This document shows, piece by piece, positions 33,222-41,706 of a DNA stretch of 64,000 bases (position 1 is the first letter of the stretch; every line of letters starts with the position of its first letter). The position numbers were made by a program, and so were the translations under genes. The DNA comes from Nocardia vulneris. GTDB taxonomy: Bacteria; Actinomycetota; Actinomycetes; Mycobacteriales; Mycobacteriaceae. Under the pieces are notes generated by a model. That model saw only the letters and a program-made list of their open reading frames with translations. It made no database searches and was not told the DNA's origin. The stretch lies in NCBI RefSeq assembly GCF_001613425.1, contig NZ_BDCI01000017.1, positions 496,001 to 560,000 of the forward strand, given 5' to 3'.

Positions 33222-34210
33222 CAGGCCGCACCCTCTTTCTGCTCCAGCAGCCACCGCGCGCACTCGATATCGGTGACGAGAATCTTGGCCAGCCCGCCGC
33301 GCAGTGCGCCGAGGGTGGCTTCGTGCTTGGCCGCGCCGCCGGCGATCAGCAACGTGGCGGGACAGGCGCGCACCGCGTCGAGGGCGACCGAGACCGTCCG
33401 CGCGGCAAGCGATCCCATGACATCGCCGCCATCGGCACGGAAGAATCTGCCGCCGATCTCCCCCACCGCGCCGAGCCCGCGCAATTCGTCGAGGATCGCG
33501 GTATCGAGGTAGCTGCCCTCGAACAGCGTGGTCGCGGTGGACACCGTGCCGACGCCGAACATCATCACCTCGGCGTGCCGGCCGAGCGCCATCGGCTTGC
33601 CGAGCACCGAATCCTGTTCCAGCGCAGTGACAGTCGCCGGGTCAGCGTAGAGCGGAGCGTGCAGCCGGACCGGGGTGGCCTGCAAATAGGTCGCGCAGCG
33701 GCCGAGGGTGTACTCGACGCCGGTCTGATAGTCGCCCGAGGTCATCGACCCGTCCAGCTGGACGACGAACGTGCAGCGGGTCGTCTTGGTGTGCAACTCG
33801 TGCGCCACCGCGATCGTCTCTGGGCCCCAAGTGAATCCGAGGGTGTCGCGCGGCTGCAACCGGCGGGTGAGCACGGCGACCGCGGCGCGCGCCAGCGGCT
33901 GCAGGCCGGACGGCGAACCATCGGGCACATCACGCAGCACCACCGCCTCGGTCAGGCCGAACGCCGCTTCGAGTTCGCGCTCGAGCTCGGTGTGCACGGT
34001 GTCGCGCAAATCGTCCGGGAGGCTGATCTCGATGCGCACCAAGCCCTGGGCGCGGGCCCGGGCGATGAGCCGGCCCGCGGTCGGTCGCGAAACACCGAGT
34101 TTGGCCGCGATTTCGGCTTGAGTAGCGCCTTCCAAGTGATAAAGCTGCGCGGCGCGGAGCGCGAGCCTGACGTCATCCGGCATACCCGGCCGGGATGGGA
34201 CGGTGGCCAC
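33221..34210 (-). CDS. SorC/DeoR-type sugar-binding transcriptional regulator
   Basis: A 329-residue regulator: helix-turn-helix 'ATQAEIAAKLGVSRPTAGRL' (about residues 29-48) and a SorC sugar-phosphate-binding domain ('GFTWGPETIAVAHEL', 'VMMFGVGTVST', 'ILVTDIECARWLL'). GTG 34210 follows AGGAGG. It is the first gene of the operon for polyol uptake and lies next to a 16-bp palindrome in the divergent region, so it very likely controls both the importer and the dehydrogenase in response to a sugar phosphate or polyol. Confidence 0.9.
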   Translation of the reverse strand: MATVPSRPGMPDDVRLALRAAQLYHLEGATQAEIAAKLGVSRPTAGRLIARARAQGLVRIEISLPDDLRDTVHTELERELEAAFGLTEAVVLRDVPDGSPSGLQPLARAAVAVLTRRLQPRDTLGFTWGPETIAVAHELHTKTTRCTFVVQLDGSMTSGDYQTGVEYTLGRCATYLQATPVRLHAPLYADPATVTALEQDSVLGKPMALGRHAEVMMFGVGTVSTATTLFEGSYLDTAILDELRGLGAVGEIGGRFFRADGGDVMGSLAARTVSVALDAVRACPATLLIAGGAAKHEATLGALRGGLAKILVTDIECARWLLEQKEGAA

Positions 34211-34228
34211 ATGGCCTCCTCCATGAGT

Positions 34229-34244
34229 CTGAGCATATGCTCAG
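34229..34244. promoter_or_regulatory. SorC operator in the divergent promoter region
   Basis: CTGAGCATATGCTCAG is a perfect 16-bp palindrome, 19 bp upstream of the regulator GTG. A further half site (tgctca, 34257-34262) lies on the side of the dehydrogenase gene. Position and symmetry make it the likely binding site for the SorC-type regulator. Confidence 0.7.
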
Positions 34245-34311
34245 CATGTGATCTCCTGCTCACAGAGGGTACCATCCGATATGTGACGTACACAACAGTG
34301 GTGGGGTAGTT

Positions 34312-35799
34312 ATGACTTGGGACACAGGCGTGCCGCTCGATGCCGCGACGCTACGGAACCTCGGCTCGGGTATCGCGACACCGGCCTACGATCGGTCGGA
34401 GATCACCACCGGCATAGTGCATTTCGGTGTCGGTGGCTTTCACCGCGCGCACCAGGCGATGTACCTGGACCGATTACTGGCGCGCGGCGAGGCGCGCGAA
34501 TGGGGCATCTGCGGGGTGGGCGTGCTGCCCGGCGACCGCCGGATGCGCGACGTATTGACCGCGCAGGACGGGCTTTACACGCTGTCGGTGCTCGCCCCGG
34601 ACGGCGGCTGGACCGCCCGGGTGATCGGCTCGATCGTCGAATACCTCTACGCCCCGGACGATCCCGAGGCCGTGCTGGCGAAACTGGCGGCGCCGAGCAC
34701 CCGCATCGTCTCGCTCACCGTGACCGAGGGCGGCTATCACATCTCGGCGACCACCGGCGAGTTCGCCGCCGAGGATCCGGCCATCCAGGCCGATCTCGCC
34801 CCGGATGCGGTGCCCGCCACCATCTTCGGACTGATCACCGAGGGGCTGGCCCGGCGGCGGGCCCGCGGTATCGCGCCGTTCACCGTGCTGTCGTGCGACA
34901 ACATCGAGGGCAACGGCGAGGTCGCCCGCAAAACCTTCAGCGCGTTCGCCCGGCTGCGCGACGCCGAATTCGGCGACTGGGTGGCCGCCGAGGTGCGTTT
35001 CCCGAATTCCATGGTCGACCGGATCACCCCGGTCACGCCGCCGGACGCGGCGGCCGAGGTCGAGCGGCGCTTCGGCGTGCGGGACGGGTGGCCGGTGGTC
35101 ACCGAACCGTTCACCCAGTGGGTGCTGGAGAATTCGTTCACGCTGGGCCGGCCGGACTACGGCGCGGTCGGCGTGCAACTCGTCGACGATGTCGCGCCGT
35201 ACGAGCTGATGAAGCTGCGCCTGTTGAACGCGAGCCATCAAGCGCTGGCCTACTTCGGCTATCTCAGCGGCTACCGGCTCGTGCACGACGCGGCGCTGGA
35301 TCCGGTGTTCCGCCGATTCCTGTTGCGCTACATGGACGCCGAGGCCACCCCCACCCTGCTGCCGGTGCCCGGTGTCGATCTGGCCGATTACAAGCAGACG
35401 CTGATCGAGCGGTTCGCCAACCCGGCGATCGGTGACACCATCGCCCGGCTCTGCGCGGAATCATCGGACCGCATCCCCAAGTGGGTGCTGCCGGTGATCC
35501 GCCGCCGCCTCGCCGACGGCGGCGAGATCACCTGCGCGGCAGCACTTGTGGCCAGCTGGGCGCGGTACGCGGAAGGCACCGACGAACAGGGTGAACCGAT
35601 CGAGATCGTGGATCGGCTGCGCGAGCGCCTCGGCCCACTGGCCCGCCGCCAGCGCACGGACCGCACCGCATTCCTCAGCGACCGCGAGGTTTTCGGCGAT
35701 CTGATCGACGAGCCACGGTTCGTGCGCGAGTACGTCGCGGCGCTGGATTCGCTGTACGCCAAGGGCGCTCGCGCGACGGTCGCCGAACTCGCGGGCTAG
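34312..35799 (+). CDS. Mannitol dehydrogenase-family polyol 2-dehydrogenase
   Basis: A 495-residue NAD(P)-dependent long-chain dehydrogenase that oxidises a hexitol or pentitol to the ketose in the cytoplasm. Motifs: 'VHFGVGGFHRAHQAMYLDRL' (nucleotide-binding start, residues 36-55), 'SCDNIEGNG', 'FPNSMVDRITP', and the catalytic helix 'YELMKLRLLNASHQALAYFG', where the Lys and the NxxH pair belong to the active site. Length is normal for the family (mannitol/arabitol/fructuronate group). It is divergent from the SorC/ABC operon across 101 bp with a shared operator. Which polyol is used cannot be decided from sequence. Confidence 0.93.
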   Translation: MTWDTGVPLDAATLRNLGSGIATPAYDRSEITTGIVHFGVGGFHRAHQAMYLDRLLARGEAREWGICGVGVLPGDRRMRDVLTAQDGLYTLSVLAPDGGWTARVIGSIVEYLYAPDDPEAVLAKLAAPSTRIVSLTVTEGGYHISATTGEFAAEDPAIQADLAPDAVPATIFGLITEGLARRRARGIAPFTVLSCDNIEGNGEVARKTFSAFARLRDAEFGDWVAAEVRFPNSMVDRITPVTPPDAAAEVERRFGVRDGWPVVTEPFTQWVLENSFTLGRPDYGAVGVQLVDDVAPYELMKLRLLNASHQALAYFGYLSGYRLVHDAALDPVFRRFLLRYMDAEATPTLLPVPGVDLADYKQTLIERFANPAIGDTIARLCAESSDRIPKWVLPVIRRRLADGGEITCAAALVASWARYAEGTDEQGEPIEIVDRLRERLGPLARRQRTDRTAFLSDREVFGDLIDEPRFVREYVAALDSLYAKGARATVAELAG

Positions 35800-35807
35800 C
35801 GGGACGG

Positions 35808-36062
35808 TTAACCGCAGCCCGGCGTCCCGGCGTTGCTACCGGTCGCGATCGGCAGGCACAGCCCGGAGGAGCCGGTGTTCAGCGCCCGGACGAACTGACC
35901 GGCCAGTGCGTGCGGGTCGGCGACCCGGTCCGCGCCACTGGCGATCGACGGTGCGTCGGGCGTCTGCGCGGCCGCGGTGCCATGCCCCAGGGCCACGCCG
36001 GCGCCGATCGTGGCGCAGACGGCGAACGTGCGAAGCGAGACCGTACCCATCAGTTTCTGCAT
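35808..36062 (-). CDS. Small secreted protein of unknown function
   Basis: An 84-residue protein with a signal peptide ('LRTFAVCATIGAGVALGHG', cleavage probably after 'TAAA' near residue 32) and a short mature part with two cysteines in 'GLCLPIATGSNAGTPGCG' that could form a disulphide. No family recognised. It is convergent with the dehydrogenase gene, 8 bp apart. ATG 36062 has only a weak ribosome site. Confidence 0.6.
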   Translation of the reverse strand: MQKLMGTVSLRTFAVCATIGAGVALGHGTAAAQTPDAPSIASGADRVADPHALAGQFVRALNTGSSGLCLPIATGSNAGTPGCG

Positions 36063-36121
36063 GACCTCAAACTAATGCGGTAACGCGATCACCCAACGCC
36101 CCCAATTGCTGGCCCCCGAGT

Positions 36122-36151
36122 TCTGGTGCCGCTGCCACCGCCAGCACCAGA
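36122..36151. terminator. Possible terminator after the thioesterase gene
   Basis: Arms tctggtgc (36122-36129) and gcaccaga (36144-36151) make an 8-bp perfect stem with a 14-base loop, 20 bp beyond the stop of the minus-strand thioesterase gene. Confidence 0.4.
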
Positions 36152-36170
36152 GCGCCCGGGCCGCCCGGAG

Positions 36171-36929
36171 TCAGAGCGGGAGCACCCGGGTGACGGCGTG
36201 GGTCTCGCCGCCGACGGTGAACCAGATGTCGAGGTCGGTGCCCGTGCGCTGCGCGACCAGCGCGACCTGATCACCGGACTTCAGCGGCTTCGCGTACTCG
36301 ATGACGGTGCGGTGGGCGCCCGACTTCAGGTCGTGGTGCTCGGCGAGGACCTCCTCCACGCCGCTGAGGTAGACGCTGTTGTTGACGTGGTCGAGCATGT
36401 CGATATCGGTGATCCGCAGTGGGAAAGGTCGCACCTGGATATCGGCGGCGTCGATGCGGGGCGCGGGCTCGGTGAGCGCCGCCTTCCAGCGCAGCCGGTG
36501 CTCGGTGGTGGCGGCCAGCATCGGTGCCATGAAGCGATCGCTCATCCGCGCCGGGAGCCCGGATTCGGTGCCGAAATGGATCAAAAAGGCCTCGGTCTCG
36601 ACCAGGCCGCCGCCGCTGCCGACGATCTGGACCCGCATGTTGCACCAGCGGTTGGACAGTCCGGAACACCAGCGGCGCAGCGTGACCCGCTCGCCGAACA
36701 GAATCGGCTTCAGCACGTCGATCACGGTCCGGCGCACCACCCAGCCGGGATGGGCGTCGCCGTCGTCCACCGCGTCCAGGTGCTCGAACCCGATGTCCTG
36801 CAGGTAGCGGGCGATGGCGTCGAGCCGCAGGTGTTGCTCGCCGTCGGTGTCGGCGAGACGGACCGGCCATCCCGTCTCGAACGGGGTTCCGGTGGTCGGA
36901 CGTTCCGGCAGCACGCTGGGAATGACCAT
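36171..36929 (-). CDS. Acyl-ACP thioesterase (double hot-dog fold)
   Basis: A 252-residue enzyme of the FatA/acyl-ACP thioesterase family, which releases free fatty acids from acyl carrier protein. Two hot-dog halves are visible: 'VRLADTDGEQHLRLDAIARY' to about residue 130, and 'ITDIDMLDHVNNSVYLSGVE' onward, where Asn/His of 'DHVNNSVY' are the usual catalytic residues. ATG 36929 is the natural start. The 142-bp gap to the divergent BtrH-like gene holds both promoters. Chain length specificity is unknown. Confidence 0.88.
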   Translation of the reverse strand: MVIPSVLPERPTTGTPFETGWPVRLADTDGEQHLRLDAIARYLQDIGFEHLDAVDDGDAHPGWVVRRTVIDVLKPILFGERVTLRRWCSGLSNRWCNMRVQIVGSGGGLVETEAFLIHFGTESGLPARMSDRFMAPMLAATTEHRLRWKAALTEPAPRIDAADIQVRPFPLRITDIDMLDHVNNSVYLSGVEEVLAEHHDLKSGAHRTVIEYAKPLKSGDQVALVAQRTGTDLDIWFTVGGETHAVTRVLPL

Positions 36930-37071
36930 GCAGGGATACTGCCAGGTCGTGCCGCGTGCGCGCGCAGCGGCACGGTCGGCGCGTCGTGCATCTCACATCT
37001 GCGCATCGCGACAACGGGCGTCACACCGCGGGGTTGACCCTCACACGGTGTCAGCTCGTTGACTCGACGTC

Positions 37072-37953
37072 ATGCACGCTTATATCGGTTCGGTTCCCTA
37101 CTGCTACAGCAATTCCCTGGCGATGCTGCTCGGTGCGCACGCGCCGTCGACCGCGGTGATCGAGACGCTGACCGGATCGCCGTTCGGCGTTCAACTCGAG
37201 GGCGGCACCGTGCCGTTCTTCGATCCGGTCGGCTGGCACCCGGAGATCGGCGTGAGTGCCGCGCTCGAGCTGCTCGGTTGGTCGTGCACCCGCAGCGCGG
37301 GCGGGCCGGCCCCGGCGGCGCTCGAGCGGTTGCGGGACGCGACCACGCGGGGGCCGGTGCTGGCCGGTCCGCTCGATCTCGGGTTGCTCAGGTATCGGCC
37401 CGGTGCCGAAGCCGCGCTCGGAGCGGACCATTACGTGGTGGTGCTGGCGGTGGCGCACGACACGGTGTTGCTGCACGATCCGCAGGGGCATCCGTTCGCG
37501 ACCCTGCCGACCGAGGAGTTTCTCGAGTCGTGGCGGGGCGAGCGGGTGAGCTACCGCGATACGCCCTTCGTGCTGCGCTCGGATTTCGTCCGGGAACGGG
37601 AGGTGTCCCCGGTGGAAGCGTTGGCATCGTCCATGCCGCAAGCGATCCGGTGGACGGCGGGCGCGTCCGACGCCGCGGCGGCGATCGCCGATCTGGTCAC
37701 GCGGGGACTGCCGCCGGAGATCCGGGGCTTGCTGGCCGACTTCGGTCTCCGTGTGGGCAGCCGTCGGTTGATCGACGCCGCTACGAGCCTGACCCTGCTC
37801 GGGCGCACCGCCGCGGCGGAACTCGCCGCGACGCAGGCCCGCCTGATCGGCAGCCTCCAGTACCCGCTGGTGGCGGGCGACGACAGCGCGGTCGCCGCCA
37901 CCCTGCGCGACCTCGCCCCCGGCTACGACCGGCTGCGCGCAGCCCTCGCCTGA
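37072..37953 (+). CDS. BtrH-like (C39/papain-fold) protein
   Basis: A 293-residue protein with the N-terminal domain of BtrH, the acyltransferase that transfers a side chain from a carrier protein in butirosin biosynthesis. A papain-type triad can be proposed: Cys11 in 'VPYCYSNSLAMLL', His120 in 'GADHYVVVLAV' and Asp136 in 'LLHDPQGHP'. The C-terminal about 110 residues are helical. No aminoglycoside or carrier-protein gene is nearby. It may be a peptidase or an acyltransferase of unknown substrate; its divergent neighbour is an acyl-ACP thioesterase, which may hint at an acyl substrate. Confidence 0.72.
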   Translation: MHAYIGSVPYCYSNSLAMLLGAHAPSTAVIETLTGSPFGVQLEGGTVPFFDPVGWHPEIGVSAALELLGWSCTRSAGGPAPAALERLRDATTRGPVLAGPLDLGLLRYRPGAEAALGADHYVVVLAVAHDTVLLHDPQGHPFATLPTEEFLESWRGERVSYRDTPFVLRSDFVREREVSPVEALASSMPQAIRWTAGASDAAAAIADLVTRGLPPEIRGLLADFGLRVGSRRLIDAATSLTLLGRTAAAELAATQARLIGSLQYPLVAGDDSAVAATLRDLAPGYDRLRAALA

Positions 37954-37975
37954 AAACCCACGCACCCCTTCCGCT

Positions 37976-38015
37976 TTCCCGCACCCGCTGTGCCATGCCA
38001 GAGCGGGTGCGGGAA
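37976..38015. terminator. Bidirectional terminator between BtrH-like gene and der
   Basis: A perfect 14-bp stem (37976-37989 with 38002-38015) and a 12-base loop. An outer imperfect arm pair (cgcacccctt near 37961 and aaagggtgcg near 38021) extends it into a long compound hairpin. It lies 22 bp after the plus-strand stop and 22 bp before the der stop. Confidence 0.8.
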
Positions 38016-38036
38016 GCCAGAAAGGGTGCGGGTGTG

Positions 38037-39455
38037 CTACTTCTTGCCGCGCTCGCGCTTCTCGCGGACACGCACCGAGATGCGCACCGGCGAACCGTCG
38101 AAGTTGAACTCCTCACGCAGCCTGCGCTCCAGGAAACGGCGGTAGCCCGCCTCCAGGAAGCCGGTGGTGAACAGGACGAACGTCGGCGGACGGGTGGACG
38201 CCTGGGTGGCGAACAGGATGCGGGGCAGGCGACCGCCACGCATCGGCGGCGGCGTCGCCGCGACCACTTCCTTCAACCAGTTGTTCAGGCGACCGGTGGA
38301 GATGCGCTTGTCCCACGACTCGAGCGCGGTCTCCATCTGCGGCACCAGCTTCTGCACCGCGCGACCGGTGTGCGCCGAAATATTGACCCGCTGCGCCCAC
38401 GGCACCCGGACCAGATCCCGGTCGATCTCGCGTTCCAGTTGCAGGCGCCGGTCCTCGTCGACCAGATCCCACTTGTTGAAGGCCAGCACGAGCGCGCGAC
38501 CGGAGTCCGCGACCATGCTGATCACCCGCAGGTCCTGCTCGGTCATCGGCTGCGAGGCATCGATCAGCATGATCGCGACCTCGGACGCCTCCAGCGCCGC
38601 CTTGGTGCGCAGCGACGCGTAGAACTCGGTGCCGCTGGAATGCGAGACCTTGCGGCGCAGACCCGCGGTATCGACGAATTTCCAGACCTTGCCGCCCAAT
38701 TCGACCAGCGAGTCGACCGGGTCGACCGTGGTGCCCGCGACATCGTGCACCACCGAACGCTCGTCGCCGGCCAGCTTGTTCAAGAGGCTGGACTTGCCGA
38801 CATTCGGCTTGCCGACCAGGGCCACCCGGCGCGGACCGACCCCGCCGGTGCCCTCCCGCGGCGTCTCCGGCAGGACGGCGAGCACGTCGTCGAGCAGATC
38901 GCCGGTGCCGCGGCCGTGCGCCGCACTCACCATCCGCGGCTCGCCGAGACCGAGCGACCACAGCGCGGCGGCCTCGGACTCGATGCGCTGATCGTCGACC
39001 TTGTTGGCGACCAGGATCACCGGAATCTTGGAGCGGCGCAGCTTCTTCACCGCGGCCTCGTCGGTGGCGGTCGCGCCGACCACGGCATCGACCACCAGCA
39101 GGATCGCGTCGGCGGTCTGCATCGCCACCTCGGCCTGGCGCGCCACCGACTGCTGCAGGCCCTTGGCGTCAGGCTCCCAGCCGCCGGTGTCCTGCACCAG
39201 GAAGCGGCGGCCCGCCCAGTTCGCCTCGTAGGAAATCCGGTCCCGGGTGACGCCGGGAATGTCCTCGACGACCGCCTCGCGGCGGCCGAGGATCCGGTTC
39301 ACCAGCGTCGACTTGCCGACATTCGGGCGGCCCACCACCGCGAGCGTCGGCATCGCGAGCAGCTCTTCACCGTCGAACTCGCCGTCGAGATCGGTGAGCT
39401 CCCACTCGGTTTCGTCACTCCAGATGCCGTCGCCGGCCATCACGTCTTCGGTCAC
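38037..39455 (-). CDS. der: Ribosome biogenesis GTPase Der (EngA)
   Basis: A 472-residue double GTPase needed for 50S subunit maturation. G1 motifs: 'GRPNVGKST' (about residue 42) and 'GKPNVGKSS' (about 216); G3 'DTGG' and 'DTAG'; G4 'NKVD' and 'NKWD'; C-terminal KH-like domain ending in a basic 'VREKRERGKK'. The first about 35 residues are an acidic extension, as in other actinobacteria. Its GTG start overlaps the cmk stop by 4 bp. This cmk-der order is conserved in actinobacteria. Confidence 0.96.
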   Translation of the reverse strand: MTEDVMAGDGIWSDETEWELTDLDGEFDGEELLAMPTLAVVGRPNVGKSTLVNRILGRREAVVEDIPGVTRDRISYEANWAGRRFLVQDTGGWEPDAKGLQQSVARQAEVAMQTADAILLVVDAVVGATATDEAAVKKLRRSKIPVILVANKVDDQRIESEAAALWSLGLGEPRMVSAAHGRGTGDLLDDVLAVLPETPREGTGGVGPRRVALVGKPNVGKSSLLNKLAGDERSVVHDVAGTTVDPVDSLVELGGKVWKFVDTAGLRRKVSHSSGTEFYASLRTKAALEASEVAIMLIDASQPMTEQDLRVISMVADSGRALVLAFNKWDLVDEDRRLQLEREIDRDLVRVPWAQRVNISAHTGRAVQKLVPQMETALESWDKRISTGRLNNWLKEVVAATPPPMRGGRLPRILFATQASTRPPTFVLFTTGFLEAGYRRFLERRLREEFNFDGSPVRISVRVREKRERGKK

Positions 39456-40195
39456 TGCGAACCTCCCGTCCGGCCTACCGAAATCTGCTGCGCGACAACG
39501 CGGTACAGCTCGTCGATGACCTCATCCATGTTCAGGTCGCTGGTGTCGACCAGCACGGCGTCGTCGGCCGGACGCAGTGGGGACACCTTGCGGGTGGAAT
39601 CGAGGTTGTCGCGTCGCTGCACATCGGCGAGCACGGCCTCGTAGTCGTCGCCGCGGCCCTCGGCGATGTTCTGCTGATTGCGCCGATGCGCGCGCGCCTC
39701 CGCCGACGCGGTCAGATAGATCTTGGCGTCCGCGTCCGGCAACACGACGGTGCCGATATCCCGGCCCTCCACCACGATTCGCTGTGCGTCCGTGGTGATC
39801 TCGCGCTGCAACGCGACCAGCAGATCCCGGACCTCGGGCACGGCCGACACCGCGGAAACCGCCTTGGTGACGGCGTCGCCGCGGATCTCCGAGGACACGT
39901 CCTCGCCGTCGAGCCGGATCACCTCACGGCTCGGATCGGTACCGATCGAGAGCGGCAGCTCCTTCACCGCGGCGCCGATCGCGGCGGCATCGGTCAGCTC
40001 GACACCCGCGCGCAACACCCGCAGCGTCGCCACCCGGTACATCGCACCGGTGTCGAGATAGCGGGCACCGAGCCGGGTCGCCAGGCGCCGCGAGACGCTG
40101 GACTTGCCGGTACCGGACGGGCCGTCCATCGCCACCACGAGTGGACCGGTCCCCGACATCTGCCGAGGGGCCTCGACCGGAATCTCCACACCCAT
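39452..40195 (-). CDS. cmk: Cytidylate kinase
   Basis: A 247-residue CMP/dCMP kinase. P-loop 'GPSGTGKSS' near residue 26, 'ARYLDTGAMYR' and 'RIVVEGRDIGTVVLPDADAK' (NMP binding and lid) are diagnostic. The start is ATG 40195, which overlaps the rluB stop by one base (TGATG). The GTG directly before it, at 40198, would give a 4-bp GTGA overlap and one more residue and is equally possible. It works in pyrimidine nucleotide supply together with pyrG further on. Confidence 0.96.
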   Translation of the reverse strand: MGVEIPVEAPRQMSGTGPLVVAMDGPSGTGKSSVSRRLATRLGARYLDTGAMYRVATLRVLRAGVELTDAAAIGAAVKELPLSIGTDPSREVIRLDGEDVSSEIRGDAVTKAVSAVSAVPEVRDLLVALQREITTDAQRIVVEGRDIGTVVLPDADAKIYLTASAEARAHRRNQQNIAEGRGDDYEAVLADVQRRDNLDSTRKVSPLRPADDAVLVDTSDLNMDEVIDELYRVVAQQISVGRTGGSQ

Positions 40196-41697
40196 CACAA
40201 CGACACCGCCTCGTAGAGTTTGCCGATTTCCGCGCGACCGAGCACCCGCAGCGTGCCCGGCCGCTGGTCGCCGAGCGCGACCGGACCGATATTGGTGCGC
40301 ACCAGCCGGGTCACCGGATGGCCGACCGCGTCCAGCAGCCGTCGCACGATGTGTTTGCGCCCTTCGTGCAACACCAGTTTCACCAGAGAACGTCCCTCGC
40401 CCAGCTCGAGCACCTGGAAACTGTCCACCTTGGCGGGACCGTCCTCCAGCTCGATGCCGTCCTTGAGGCGTTTGCCGACCGACTTGTGCACCTCGCCGTT
40501 GACCGTGGCCAGATAGGTCTTCGACACCTGGAACGACGGATGCATGAGCCGGTGCGCCAGATCACCGTCGTTGGTGAGCAGCAGCAGGCCCTCGGTGTCG
40601 GCGTCGAGACGCCCGACATGGAACAGGCGCTGACCCGCCGCCACCCGCTCGGCGACGATGTCACCGACACAGGGACGACCCAGATCGTCGGACATGGTGG
40701 ACTGCCAGCCCTTGGGCTTGTTCAACGCGATGTGCACGAGCTCCTCGCGCACCATCACGCGGGTACCGTCCACCCGGACCACCGCGACCTGCGGATCGAT
40801 CCGCAGACCCTGTTCACGCACGATCGCGCCGTCGACCTCGACCCGGCCCTGCGCGATCATCTCCTCGGCGGCGCGGCGCGACGCCACACCCGCCTTGGCC
40901 AGCACCTTCTGCAAACGCTCGCCCTCGCCCCACGGCATCTTGACGTGGCCCTCGGCGGCCGCGGGTTCCACGTGCTGGCGCTTCGCGGGCTTGGCGTTGC
41001 TGAGCAGCGGAGCGGACTGCGTCTGCTTCTGCGGCTTCGGGTTCTTCTTCTTGCCGGTCGGCGCGGGCTGGGCGGCCCGGCGCACCGGGATGCCGTTCGG
41101 CGGGGTGCCCCACTGGGCGGTGCCGCCCTGGCTCGGGCCACGTCCCGAATTGCCTTGCGCGGAGCCGTTTTCGGTCCGGGGGCGGTAGGAAGCGCCCTGC
41201 GCGGGGCCGTCGGTGCGACCGCGGTAGCCGTTGCCGCCCTGGGCGGGACCGTCCGTGCGGCCGCGGTAGCCGTTGCCGCCCTGCGTAGTTCCGTTGCGGG
41301 TGCCGCGATATCCGTTGCCGCCCTGGGTATTTCCGCCGTCGTTACGGCCGCGGTAGGGGCCGTCGCCGTCGGAGCGGCCGCGGTAGGAGCCGCCTTCGGT
41401 GCGGTCGCGGTACGAGCCGCCTTGCGCGGCGCCGCCGCGGTACGAGCCGCCGTCCTGGCGGTCCCGGTACGAGCCGCCGCCGGCGTTGCCGCGATAAGCG
41501 TTGCCACCCTGAGCGTTTCCGCCCTGAGCGTTGCCGCGGGACGCGGTACCGCGATATCCCCCGTCGCCGCGGGCGCTGCCGCGGTCTGTTCCCCCGCGAG
41601 CCGCACTGCGTGCGTCTCGCGTCGCGCCACCCCTGCTGGGCTGGTCGCTGCGTTTCCTACGATCCGGTGTGCCATCTCGGCGAGCGGGCGTATTCAT
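40195..41697 (-). CDS. rluB: 23S rRNA pseudouridine synthase RluB with long Gly/Asn/Arg-rich N-terminal tail
   Basis: A 500-residue protein. Residues about 265-500 are a normal RluB/RsuA enzyme: S4 domain 'RLQKVLAKAGVASRRAAEEM', catalytic Asp in 'HVGRLDADTEGLLLLTNDGD', and 'EGRKHIVRRLLDAVGHPVTR'. Residues 1 to about 255 are low complexity: Arg-rich start, then many QGGNxYRG / GGSYRDR / GGNGYRGRTDGPA units, then a Lys/Pro/Gln-rich linker. Such tails are often disordered and RNA-binding; here it is much longer than in most relatives I know. The tail is in frame and GC-typical, so it is unlikely to be an error. It sits 9 bp after scpB. Confidence 0.93.
   Translation of the reverse strand: MNTPARRDGTPDRRKRSDQPSRGGATRDARSAARGGTDRGSARGDGGYRGTASRGNAQGGNAQGGNAYRGNAGGGSYRDRQDGGSYRGGAAQGGSYRDRTEGGSYRGRSDGDGPYRGRNDGGNTQGGNGYRGTRNGTTQGGNGYRGRTDGPAQGGNGYRGRTDGPAQGASYRPRTENGSAQGNSGRGPSQGGTAQWGTPPNGIPVRRAAQPAPTGKKKNPKPQKQTQSAPLLSNAKPAKRQHVEPAAAEGHVKMPWGEGERLQKVLAKAGVASRRAAEEMIAQGRVEVDGAIVREQGLRIDPQVAVVRVDGTRVMVREELVHIALNKPKGWQSTMSDDLGRPCVGDIVAERVAAGQRLFHVGRLDADTEGLLLLTNDGDLAHRLMHPSFQVSKTYLATVNGEVHKSVGKRLKDGIELEDGPAKVDSFQVLELGEGRSLVKLVLHEGRKHIVRRLLDAVGHPVTRLVRTNIGPVALGDQRPGTLRVLGRAEIGKLYEAVSL
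41030..41560. repeat. Coding tandem repeats in the rluB N-terminal tail
   Basis: Direct repeats of about 45 bp (units around 41205-41340 are near-identical, encoding QGGNGYRGRTDGPA) grade into more diverged units encoding GGSYRDR and RGRSDG. They keep the reading frame throughout. Confidence 0.75.
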
Positions 41698-41706
41698 TTT
41701 GTCCTG

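Noticed and set aside
37059..39644. 861-codon plus-strand open frame across the BtrH-like gene and der
   Set aside because: It is antisense to der and out of frame with the BtrH-like gene; composition is Arg/His/Gln-rich shadow coding typical of high-GC DNA.
41200..41560. Regularly spaced repeats considered as a CRISPR array
   Set aside because: Repeats have no unique spacers and keep a coding frame inside rluB.
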